From contig JBDRRS010000024.1 of assembly GCA_043825615.1 (NCBI GenBank), forward strand, positions 1-9,456: 9,456 bases of DNA. Reading direction: 5' to 3'. How positions within the stretch are numbered: position 1 is the stretch's first letter; every line of letters starts with the position of its first letter. The notes beneath the pieces are model-generated. The model saw nothing but the letters and a program-made list of their open reading frames with translations. It did not search any database and had not been told where the DNA came from. Below, piece after piece: positions 1-6,659 of the stretch. A program made the position numbers and the translations under genes. This DNA is from JBDRMV01 sp043825615 (GTDB lineage Bacteria > CG03).

Positions 1-194
1 AAGCGCTCCCCTGTTTTCACTCCCGAGTAAATCGTGGAAAAGTGACGGATTGTGGAATTTTTTCCTATAACTGTTTTGAGAGACCCGTCTTTCTTCCCTC
101 TCGGGGGCTTTCCGATGACGCAAAACTCGTCAACTTCCGTCCCTCTTCCGATTTTCACATTTTTATATTTTTTCACTGAAACCTCAAAAATCAT
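1..194 (-). CDS. Left-handed beta-helix (hexapeptide) acyltransferase, N-terminal part (partial)
   Basis: The frame opens at ATG 194-192 and runs off the left edge after 64 codons. The protein shows hexapeptide repeats of the kind [I/V]-G-x-x: VKIGRGTEV (13-21), FCVIGKPPRGKKDG (24-37), TVIGKNSTIRHFSTIYSG (41-58). These are characteristic of trimeric LbetaH acyltransferases such as WbbJ-like and sugar N-acetyltransferases. An in-frame TAA at 218-216 with no alternative start in between fixes ATG 194 as the only choice; the GGA at 206-204 is at best a weak ribosome binding site. In this cluster it probably acylates a sugar, perhaps the amino group made by the DegT aminotransferase. The catalytic histidine region lies beyond the window, so activity cannot be judged. 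Confidence 0.82.
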   Translation of the reverse strand, partial: MIFEVSVKKYKNVKIGRGTEVDEFCVIGKPPRGKKDGSLKTVIGKNSTIRHFSTIYSGVKTGER

Positions 195-212
195 ACAAAA
201 ATTTCCAACTGT

Positions 213-241
213 ATTTTAGAATATGCCGGAGAGAAAATCAA
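213..241 (-). promoter_or_regulatory. Weak candidate sigma-70 promoter ahead of the acyltransferase gene
   Basis: On the minus strand, TTGATT (241-236) and TAAAAT (218-213) are separated by exactly 17 bases, matching the sigma-70 consensus at 4 of 6 and 5 of 6 positions. It lies in the 64-base gap after the AsnB-type gene. Transcription would begin only about 10 bases before the ATG at 194, leaving almost no leader, and an AT-rich gap can give such a match by chance. It is a possibility only. Confidence 0.22.
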
Positions 242-258
242 ACTTACTCACCCGCCTT

Positions 259-2154
259 TTATACCACAATGTCTCTATCTATAAAAATCCTGTGCCACAA
301 CTCCAGCATCAAAAGAGCCCACAAACGGTAACCGTGGTTGGCGCGGCCTTCAACGTGGTCGTTTATAAACCGCCTTAAATTACGGGAATTGAAGTAACCT
401 CTTTTTAATGCCGCAGGAGAGAGAACCATGTCCCTGATATAATTTTTAAGTTTCCCCCTGAACCATTCGTCCAGCGGAATGCCGAAACCCTGTTTCCCGC
501 GGTTCAGGATTTCGGGCGGGAGAAAATCCCTGAAGGACTCCTTCAAAATATACTTACTGCGCAGACCCTTCAGCTTCCACTCCGCCGGCAAAGCCGCAGT
601 AAATTCAATGAATCTGTAATCGAGAAAAGGAGCCCGCGCTTCAAGTGAATTCGCCATCGTCGCCACATCCATTTTTACAAGCAAACATTCGGGGAGATAA
701 GCCGTTAAATCCGTGTACAGAGTGCGGTCAATAACACCTCCCGCCCGGGCGGAAAGAAATTTATCTTCCAAATAGGAACAGGCATCGTCGGAAGCAAACT
801 CTCTTTTCATTTCTTCCGAATAAACAAGATCCTTCATTTCATTGGTAAAATAAGCATGCCATATAAGATTTCTTCTTTGCGGCGGATTTTTTAAAGCGCT
901 GGCAAACCTTAAAGCTTGTCTTAAAAAACCCGATGTTTTCGCACCGGGGCTTTTTTCAAACAGATATCCGGCAATTCCGGATGGAATCATTCCGAACGGC
1001 AGAGCGGCGAGCTGGGAAATTTTCATCGCCTTGTATCTCATATAACCCGCAAAATTTTCATCGCCGCCGTCGCCGTTAAGGGCGACCTTAACGTATTTCC
1101 TGGTCATTTTAGAAACAAAAAAACTCGGCAGGGCGGAAGAATCCGCATACGGCTGGTCATAGTGCCAGACGATCTTCGGCAGAATATCCACATAGTCCGG
1201 CTTAACGACAAGTTCACGGTGGTCCGTTTTGAAATGTTTCGCAACGACTCTCGCATACTTCAGCTCGGAAAATTCCTTTTCTTCAAAACCGATTGAAAAC
1301 GTCTTAACAGGGCGTGCGGATAATTTACTCATCAACCCGACAACAATCGAAGAGTCAATGCCGCCGGAGAGGAACGCGCCGAGAGGGACATCCGCAACCA
1401 TTCTCAGCTTCGTCGCCTCTTCCAGCACGCTCCGGAGACGCTCTTTTGATTCATCAAAACTCAAATCCGTTTTTGCCCTCATATCAATATCCCAATACCT
1501 GCTTATTCTCATCCTCTTGTTTTCATTCAAAACAAGATAACTCGCAGGAGGCAGACGAAAAACCCCCTGCCAGACGGTCATAGGAGAGGGAATATACTGA
1601 TACGTCAGATAGTAGTGTATCGCTTTCCTGTTTATTTCTCTCTTAAAATCAGGCACGGTCAGAAATGACTTCAGTTCGGAAGCAAAATAAAAACTGCCGT
1701 CGAGCCACGTATAACAAAGCGGCTTTTTGCCGAGGCGGTCCCTTGCTATAAACAACAGTTTTCTCCTCTCGTCCCAAAGAGCAAAAGCAAACATTCCATT
1801 TATGTATTTCAGGCAGTCAACCCCGTAATCCTCGTATAAATGGACAACCGTTTCAACGTCACTCTTCGTATAAAATTTATGTCCTTTGCTCTGTAAATTA
1901 GTTCTCAGTTCCTGAAAATTATAAATCTCTCCGTTTAAGACCAGCCATATCTTTTCATCCTCATTGTGAATTGGCTGGTGACCCGTTTCAAGGTCAATGA
2001 TGCTCAACCGCCTCATCCCCATCCCTACTTGTGCTCTGATGTAATATCCTTCGGCGTCCGGACCCCTGTGTTCAAGTAAATCCGCCATCTTCTTTAACAG
2101 TTCTGCGCTGACAGGCTTCCCGTTAAAATTAATTATTCCGCAAATCCCGCACAT
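259..2154 (-). CDS. asnB: AsnB-type glutamine-hydrolysing amidotransferase (asparagine synthase family)
   Basis: A 631-residue, full-length two-domain enzyme. MCGICGI fixes the start, because Cys2 must become the N-terminal nucleophile of the glutaminase domain. That domain also shows RGPDAEG (30-36), RRLSIIDL (48-55), NGEIYN (74-79) and RDRLGKKPL (138-146). The synthetase domain has the ATP-pyrophosphatase loop SGGIDSS (263-269), NGDGGDE (360-366), LLVKMDVATMANSLEARAPFLD (491-512) and GKQGFGIP (553-560). It moves ammonia from glutamine to an ATP-activated carboxylate. In glycan clusters such proteins often amidate uronic acids or other cell-surface carboxylates rather than making free asparagine. 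The family symbol is given for the fold, not for proven asparagine synthesis. The gene starts 12 bases after the aminotransferase stop, with GAGGG 9 bases upstream of the ATG and overlapping that stop. Confidence 0.93.
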   Translation of the reverse strand: MCGICGIINFNGKPVSAELLKKMADLLEHRGPDAEGYYIRAQVGMGMRRLSIIDLETGHQPIHNEDEKIWLVLNGEIYNFQELRTNLQSKGHKFYTKSDVETVVHLYEDYGVDCLKYINGMFAFALWDERRKLLFIARDRLGKKPLCYTWLDGSFYFASELKSFLTVPDFKREINRKAIHYYLTYQYIPSPMTVWQGVFRLPPASYLVLNENKRMRISRYWDIDMRAKTDLSFDESKERLRSVLEEATKLRMVADVPLGAFLSGGIDSSIVVGLMSKLSARPVKTFSIGFEEKEFSELKYARVVAKHFKTDHRELVVKPDYVDILPKIVWHYDQPYADSSALPSFFVSKMTRKYVKVALNGDGGDENFAGYMRYKAMKISQLAALPFGMIPSGIAGYLFEKSPGAKTSGFLRQALRFASALKNPPQRRNLIWHAYFTNEMKDLVYSEEMKREFASDDACSYLEDKFLSARAGGVIDRTLYTDLTAYLPECLLVKMDVATMANSLEARAPFLDYRFIEFTAALPAEWKLKGLRSKYILKESFRDFLPPEILNRGKQGFGIPLDEWFRGKLKNYIRDMVLSPAALKRGYFNSRNLRRFINDHVEGRANHGYRLWALLMLELWHRIFIDRDIVV

Positions 2155-2166
2155 TTTTTACACCCT

Positions 2167-3408
2167 CTAAAGTATTTTACCTGCTTTTGCATCGTGAATT
2201 GATTCTGCGATAAATTTAATTTCATCCTTTTCAAGGCCTGAACTGGAAGGAAGATACATTCCCTTACGGCATAATTCTTCGGATACCGGATATTCTTCCC
2301 CTTTATACTGTTTGTAATATACCGGCTGTAAGTGCATCGGAATAAAAAAAGTTCGCGTTTCTATGCCTCTTTTTGCAAGGTATGTCCTAAGTTCGTCTCT
2401 TGTCATTCCGAATTCATCTTCAACCAGAATAGAATACATCCAGTAAACGTTTTTTATTCCTTCCGTTTCAGGCGGTAAAGTAATACCGGGCACATCTTTT
2501 AAATATGAATTGTATAGCCGCGCATTTTTTATCCTCGCCTCCACCAACTGAGAAAATCTCTCCACTTGCGCAGCGCCGATTGCCGCCTGCAAGTTGGTCA
2601 TTCTATAGTTAAAGGCAACATATTTATGCCAAAAATGCCGCTCTTCTGAAAAAGCATGGTCCCGCAAGTTTTCCGCTTTTTCAGCAATTTCTTTATTATT
2701 GGTGACAATCATTCCGCCTTCGCCGGTGGTTATGATTTTATTCGCATAGAAACTGAAACAGGCGCAGTCGCCGATACTTCCAATCTTCCTTCCTCTATAC
2801 TCTGCTCCGTGAGCTTCGGCGGCATCTTCCACAACATAAAGATTATACTTTTTAGCCAATTCCATAATCTTATCCATCTCTACGGGATGCCCATAAATAT
2901 GAACAGGTATTATTGCTCTTGTTTTTTTAGTAATTTTCTTCTCAATTTTCTCCGTATCAATATTCCACGTTTTGGATTCGGCATCAATAAGCACCGGTTT
3001 CGCTCCTAAATGAGTAACGACATTAGCAGTAGCAATCATGGTAAAGGTTGGAATAATCACCTCATCCCCCGAACCTATCCCCAAAGTCGCTAACGCCAGA
3101 TGAAGCGCGGTTGTTCCGCTGGTGGTGGAAATGCCGTATTTTGCTCCGCACAACCGGCTGAATTCCTTTTCAAAATCCTCAATATATTTGCCAGCCGACG
3201 AAATCCAGTTCGTTTCAACGCACTTCTTTAAATATTCCGACTCTTTTCCCTGCAATACCGGCTCGCAAACAGGAATTATTTTCCCCCAGCTTTTTGATTC
3301 AGAAATAGGGATTCTCTTCGCAGTAATTACCAGTTCCGGTTCAGGACCCGGAATTATTTTTGCTTTCTCCCCAAGTTCTTTTAAGTTTAATTCGCTTTTT
3401 TTAATCAT
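2167..3408 (-). CDS. DegT/DnrJ/EryC1/StrS sugar aminotransferase, GDP-perosamine-synthase-like
   Basis: A PLP-dependent aminotransferase of 413 residues when begun at ATG 3408. Visible landmarks are SGTTALHLAL (97-106, cofactor phosphate site), VHIYGHPVEM (169-178), VEDAAEAHGAEY (193-204, with D195 near the pyridine nitrogen), the Schiff-base lysine K224 in FSFYANKIITTGEGG (218-232) and FNYRMTNLQAAIG (266-278). This pattern is very like RfbE/PerA perosamine synthases, which convert GDP-4-keto-6-deoxymannose and glutamate to a 4-amino sugar. Related DegT enzymes use other keto sugars, so the substrate is not certain. The family core starts near IIPVCEPVL (44-52), so about 43 residues precede it, longer than usual. 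The start is set by AAGGAG just after the previous stop. The hexapeptide acyltransferase two genes later could acylate the amine formed. Confidence 0.9.
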   Translation of the reverse strand: MIKKSELNLKELGEKAKIIPGPEPELVITAKRIPISESKSWGKIIPVCEPVLQGKESEYLKKCVETNWISSAGKYIEDFEKEFSRLCGAKYGISTTSGTTALHLALATLGIGSGDEVIIPTFTMIATANVVTHLGAKPVLIDAESKTWNIDTEKIEKKITKKTRAIIPVHIYGHPVEMDKIMELAKKYNLYVVEDAAEAHGAEYRGRKIGSIGDCACFSFYANKIITTGEGGMIVTNNKEIAEKAENLRDHAFSEERHFWHKYVAFNYRMTNLQAAIGAAQVERFSQLVEARIKNARLYNSYLKDVPGITLPPETEGIKNVYWMYSILVEDEFGMTRDELRTYLAKRGIETRTFFIPMHLQPVYYKQYKGEEYPVSEELCRKGMYLPSSSGLEKDEIKFIAESIHDAKAGKIL

Positions 3409-3414
3409 CTTGCA

Positions 3415-3420
3415 CTCCTT
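3415..3420 (-). promoter_or_regulatory. Shine-Dalgarno AAGGAG that decides the aminotransferase start
   Basis: AAGGAG (3420-3415) stands 6 bases before ATG 3408-3406 and directly follows the TAG stop (3424-3422) of the radical SAM gene. It supports the start at 3408 over the longer in-frame ATG at 3474, which would run 53 bases back into the radical SAM gene. Confidence 0.8.
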
Positions 3421-3421
3421 A

Positions 3422-4837
3422 CTATAAACCCATAATTGCATAAAAACCCTTGACCTGCCCTTTGAATTGGTCAAACGATTTAATCTGGGTTAATCTCCTC
3501 AAAATATATGACGGCCTCAGGTAAAATTCCTTGAAAGCCCTGTCAAGAAATTTCCTGTATTCTTCTTTATCCAATGTCTCCGGAACATACAATAGTGCAG
3601 AGTGATCCAGGATACTGCAGGGTTTACTGAAATCAAATTTATTTCCTTTTTCCACAAGATTTTTATAAATTTCCGTGCCCGGAAACGGCGTAAATTTGTT
3701 GAAATGGGCATAATCAAGGGGCAATCTTTTAGCGAAATCAAGAGACCTCTCTAAACTCTCCATTGTTTCACCGGGCGTTCCGACGATAAAATCCGCGCGG
3801 ACACTCAACCCCAATTCATGAGCCCATTTGACAGCGCGTTCATTTTGTTCGACCGTGTTCCCTTTCTTCAGTAATTTAAGCATCCTTGCATCTCCCGATT
3901 CCAGGCCGTATAAAACCTGCCAGCAGCCGGCATCCTTCATTTTCTTCAGAAGGTCTTTTGTCACGGCGGCTACCGCAGTAAGGCAGGACCACGGTATTCG
4001 GACTTTCCTCGCTTTCAATTCATCGCAAAGTTCATAAACAAACTTCTTCTTTAACGTAAACGTGTCATCGAAAAATCTAAGTTCCCGCGCGCCGTGAACA
4101 TTTATCAATTCTTCTATTTCATCAGCAACGTTTTTCACGCTTCTCTGACGGGTAACATTTCCGAATATTGCCCTGTCGCAGAATGTGCATTGGAAAGGGC
4201 ACCCTCTGCTGGTCATAAGAACTCCCACGGGTAATTTCAAATACGAAGCCGGCGTCGGAGAATATTCTTTAAGCGGAGGGAATAGATACCTCGCGGGAAA
4301 AGGAATTTCGTCCAGGTTTTCAATACGCTGCCGGGGCGGCGTAACTATAATTTTTCCGTTATTTTTAAAAACAATCCCCTGCACGGAATCAAGATTTTTA
4401 AGACCTCTGCTTTCAATCTGCCTCACAATTTCAAGAAAGGTTATATCCCCCTCACCGATAACGCCGACATCGAAATAACCGAAAGAAATTACTTTTTCCG
4501 GTAAGGCAGTGACATGACAACCCCCTATAACAATAACAGTCGCCGGAAAAATTTTTTTTATATCCTCAGCCACTCTCTTTGCGCTTTCAAAAATAGGCGT
4601 CGTGGCTGTAATACCTACTACATCGGGGCTTTCTTTTTTCACCAATTTGATTAATTCCGAATGAGAAACATTTATTGTGCAGTCAATAACCTTTACATTG
4701 TAATTATGTTTTCCCAGGACGGCGGCAATATAAGCTATCCCCAGAGGGAGAACTTTATTCAAAACCGCTTCGATACTTGCACTTGCCCCGACCGAATCCG
4801 CGGCGGAAAAAGGCGGATTGATGAGACAAATTTTCAT
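3422..4837 (-). CDS. B12-binding-domain radical SAM protein (second of two)
   Basis: A 471-residue protein. It begins with MKICLINPPF, the usual first strand of the cobalamin-binding-type domain, followed by PLGIAYIAAVLG (31-42), IGGCHVTALPE (104-114) and VIGEGD (126-131). The radical SAM core has C213, C217 and C220 in RGCPFQCTFC. It continues with LRFFDDTFT (253-261), VLYGLESGD (308-316), FIVGTPGET (350-358) and KFTPFPGTEIY (381-391), close to the HpnJ/BchE-like group. As in its partner gene, no DxHxxG cobalamin ligand motif is visible. Likely chemistries are radical C-methylation or another SAM-dependent rearrangement of a glycan, lipid or cofactor precursor. The ATG overlaps the methyltransferase stop, and GGGAGG (4848-4843) is placed 5 bases upstream, so translation should be efficient. 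The two radical SAM proteins are similar in layout but clearly diverged, so they are not a recent duplication. Confidence 0.9.
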   Translation of the reverse strand: MKICLINPPFSAADSVGASASIEAVLNKVLPLGIAYIAAVLGKHNYNVKVIDCTINVSHSELIKLVKKESPDVVGITATTPIFESAKRVAEDIKKIFPATVIVIGGCHVTALPEKVISFGYFDVGVIGEGDITFLEIVRQIESRGLKNLDSVQGIVFKNNGKIIVTPPRQRIENLDEIPFPARYLFPPLKEYSPTPASYLKLPVGVLMTSRGCPFQCTFCDRAIFGNVTRQRSVKNVADEIEELINVHGARELRFFDDTFTLKKKFVYELCDELKARKVRIPWSCLTAVAAVTKDLLKKMKDAGCWQVLYGLESGDARMLKLLKKGNTVEQNERAVKWAHELGLSVRADFIVGTPGETMESLERSLDFAKRLPLDYAHFNKFTPFPGTEIYKNLVEKGNKFDFSKPCSILDHSALLYVPETLDKEEYRKFLDRAFKEFYLRPSYILRRLTQIKSFDQFKGQVKGFYAIMGL

Positions 4838-5460
4838 ACCTTCCTCCCTATCCCCAGCAAAGTCATAAAATAAACGTAATAAATTCTAACATCTTTTAAA
4901 TTCATTCTTTCCATAAATTCTTTCAACTCCCTTCCGGTAAAGGGAATTTCCGTATCAAATAACCACTTTTTCCCAAGGCATCTTTCATAGAGGTTCAATA
5001 AACCGATTTTGGCTGGAACGACTGCTCCGATATAACCATTTTTCACCACAGCAGCTTTCTTCTGCAGCATAATATCTAATGCTTCCTCTCTTGAAAAATG
5101 TTCAATCAGTCCGACGCTGTACGCTAAATTAAAATTATCTTTAAACGGCAAATCAAATGCATCGCCTTTCAAAAAGTTAAAATTGTTTCCCTTTGATTCA
5201 GCTATATCTACGGCAACCTGCGAAGAATCAATCCCGTATCCCGCTAAATCAGAGATATAACTTTTTAAATAATGCAACGTCGCTGCGGTCCCGCATCCTA
5301 CTTCTAATATCTTTGGCCGGTTAATATCATTAACAAACTTACTCATTATTTTCGCATATTTTTTCGCAAAAACAGGCCTGAGGTTCCTTATTAAAAACAG
5401 GGAAAGATTATGCGATGTCGGCTCCTTTTCCCAATATCTATCATTATATTCCCTGTCCAT
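4834..5460 (-). CDS. Class I SAM-dependent methyltransferase
   Basis: A 208-residue Rossmann-fold methyltransferase. Motif I is ILEVGCGTA (51-59). The ribose-binding acidic residue is D78 in GYGIDSSQVAVDIAE (74-88). GDAFDLPF (99-106) is the adenine-side motif and VGLIEHF (116-122) the motif IV region. The N-terminal MDREYNDRYW is usual for small-molecule methyltransferases of glycan and natural-product clusters. The middle (LLNLYERCLGKKWLFDTEIPFTGRELKEF, about 154-182) is likely the substrate cap. It could O- or N-methylate a sugar or lipid, or act beside the radical SAM enzymes. AAGGA sits just upstream of the ATG in the 11-base gap after the Cys-cluster gene. Its TGA overlaps the next ATG as ATGA (4837-4834), implying coupled translation. 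The substrate is unknown. Confidence 0.88.
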   Translation of the reverse strand: MDREYNDRYWEKEPTSHNLSLFLIRNLRPVFAKKYAKIMSKFVNDINRPKILEVGCGTAATLHYLKSYISDLAGYGIDSSQVAVDIAESKGNNFNFLKGDAFDLPFKDNFNLAYSVGLIEHFSREEALDIMLQKKAAVVKNGYIGAVVPAKIGLLNLYERCLGKKWLFDTEIPFTGRELKEFMERMNLKDVRIYYVYFMTLLGIGRKV

Positions 5461-5471
5461 ACTTTTTCCTT

Positions 5472-5789
5472 TTACTTATCCCAATAATATGTGCATTCCG
5501 GAAATCTCGGTATCTTGTCTTTCGAATCTATCGGATACAACTTACACAATACCGGCTCATTATTCCTTATTGCACAACCCTTCTTATAACCCAAACAATA
5601 CTTGCAATTTGCCCAATAACAACAGTCACAATCAGGAAACTGGCAATACCCTTTTCTTTTTGCGATGCTTTGCTCTACATATTTTTTTCTGAATTTTACC
5701 AAAAACCTTCTTCTTAATGATAAATACCATTCGTAAGGTGTAGAATGCAATAATGTATGGACCAAATTAAATTTTTGTTTCGGGCTCAT
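5472..5789 (-). CDS. Small cysteine-cluster protein, YkgJ-like (putative Zn/Fe-binding)
   Basis: This 105-residue protein has nine cysteines in its C-terminal 57 residues: C49, C54, C56, C57, C62, C65, C72, C82 and C99. The CDCC core (54-57), the later cysteines and EPVLCKLYP (78-86) resemble the YkgJ/UPF0153 family, described as zinc- or iron-chelating and often annotated only as 'cysteine cluster protein'. The N-terminal 45 residues are basic (LRRRFLVKFRKKY, 25-37), have no signal peptide and could contact membrane or nucleic acid. The ATG has a GAGGGG (5804-5799) 9 bases upstream. The stop is 11 bases before the methyltransferase start. Lying between two radical SAM genes, it may help with cluster assembly or act as a maturation partner, but that is inference. 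An independent metal-binding role is equally possible. Confidence 0.8.
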   Translation of the reverse strand: MSPKQKFNLVHTLLHSTPYEWYLSLRRRFLVKFRKKYVEQSIAKRKGYCQFPDCDCCYWANCKYCLGYKKGCAIRNNEPVLCKLYPIDSKDKIPRFPECTYYWDK

Positions 5790-5818
5790 TTTTAATTACC
5801 CCTCGCTTTTAAAATCAC

Positions 5819-5859
5819 TATATGCAACGCAATAAAAAATTTTTATTGCGTTGCATATA
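5819..5859. repeat. Perfect 20-bp inverted repeat between cistrons
   Basis: Arms 5819-5838 (TATATGCAACGCAATAAAAA) and 5840-5859 are exact reverse complements around a single central base (5839). In RNA this would form a long hairpin with an A/U-rich tip. It fills most of the 73-base gap between the DPM1-like gene and the Cys-cluster gene, the largest gap inside the complete operon. No run of T follows the stem on either strand, so it is not a standard intrinsic terminator. It could be an mRNA stability or processing hairpin, a protein-binding palindrome or a small mobile-repeat remnant. Confidence 0.85.
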
Positions 5860-5862
5860 ACC

Positions 5863-6657
5863 TCATTTCCTATTTTTATCTGTTTCCTCCAAATTAAACT
5901 TCAATCTGATAGTAAGACAAACATACTTCCAGCCTTTTTTAAAATATTCTCTCAAATTTGTCCCTGTTTTTGAAACTCCGAATCTTCTCGGTATGCAGTA
6001 ATATGGTATTTCAATAATCTTATATTCTTTCTTTCTGGCTTTATAAATGAATTCAATGAAATATTCACCGTAATCTCCCCCAAATCTTATTTCATTAAAA
6101 ACCTCTCTCTTTGCCGCAACAAAGCCGCTTGTATAATCCTTAAAAGTAAACCCCAGCATATACCTGATAAAGTTACTCATTATTCCGCTTAAAACCACTG
6201 CCGTCCAGGCATCGACCGGGCCCCTAACATCTTTTCCTCCTTTGATGAATTTGGAACCGACACAAATATCATATCCCTGATGTATTTTATTAATCAATTC
6301 GGGGATTTTATATGGAGGCATTGAAAAATCGCAATCCAGCCAGACAATAATATCTCCCCGGGATTCCTGAATTCCCCTCCGGATAGCTGAAGCCAATCCC
6401 CTTTCTTCAGTCCTCCGAATTACCTTAACCCTCTGGTCTTCTTTAAAACATTCTTGAACTACTTCCCATGTTTTATCGGGGGAGTCGTCGTCAACCAAAA
6501 TAAATTCTATCGGCTCTCTTGTATATTTTGAAATATAATAACCTATCTCGGAAATAAGGTCGTTTATGTTTTCTCTCTCGTTGTAAGTGGGTAAAATCAC
6601 TGAAATGACCGGATTGTTAAGCTTCGGTATTCCTATCCTGTTATTAGTTTTACTCAT
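5863..6657 (-). CDS. GT2 polyprenyl-phosphate sugar synthase (DPM1-like)
   Basis: The 264 residues form a GT-A glycosyltransferase close to dolichol/polyprenyl-phosphate mannose synthases. Visible motifs are SVILPTYNERENI (19-31), the nucleotide-binding LVDDDSPDKTW (54-64), the metal-binding DxD-like LDCDFSMPP (107-115), SGFVAAKREV (177-186) and the late segment FGVSKTG (226-232). The enzyme should move a sugar, classically mannose from GDP-mannose, onto a polyprenyl phosphate at the inner membrane face. It ends shortly after the catalytic domain and lacks the C-terminal membrane helices of GtrB-type enzymes, so it is of the compact DPM1 form. ATG follows the previous stop by 2 bases, and a strong GGGAGG (6673-6668) lies 10 bases upstream. 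Its product is a good candidate donor for the GT-C enzyme encoded upstream. The identity of the sugar is not readable. Confidence 0.88.
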   Translation of the reverse strand: MSKTNNRIGIPKLNNPVISVILPTYNERENINDLISEIGYYISKYTREPIEFILVDDDSPDKTWEVVQECFKEDQRVKVIRRTEERGLASAIRRGIQESRGDIIVWLDCDFSMPPYKIPELINKIHQGYDICVGSKFIKGGKDVRGPVDAWTAVVLSGIMSNFIRYMLGFTFKDYTSGFVAAKREVFNEIRFGGDYGEYFIEFIYKARKKEYKIIEIPYYCIPRRFGVSKTGTNLREYFKKGWKYVCLTIRLKFNLEETDKNRK

Positions 6658-6659
6658 AG

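Noticed and set aside
1229..1583. Two overlapping plus-strand open frames
   Set aside because: They lie antisense to the intact AsnB-type gene, across its conserved ATP-binding loop region. They have low-complexity Ser/Arg-rich translations and no family resemblance.
2656..3427. Two plus-strand open frames of about 100-117 codons
   Set aside because: Both are antisense shadows of the aminotransferase, whose motifs are fully conserved. The translations show no recognisable domain.
3517..3741. Short minus-strand frame within the second radical SAM gene
   Set aside because: It is an out-of-frame overlap inside a well-supported gene, with no domain and no separate ribosome binding site needed.
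5415..5717. Plus-strand open frames opposite the Cys-cluster gene
   Set aside because: They are antisense to a gene with a clear cysteine pattern and good start signal. The apparent hydrophobic or Asn-rich translations are what AT-rich antisense produces.
5819..5859. Inverted repeat as an intrinsic terminator
   Set aside because: No T tract follows the stem on either strand and the tip is A/T-rich. Downstream genes continue in the same direction with a normal Shine-Dalgarno.
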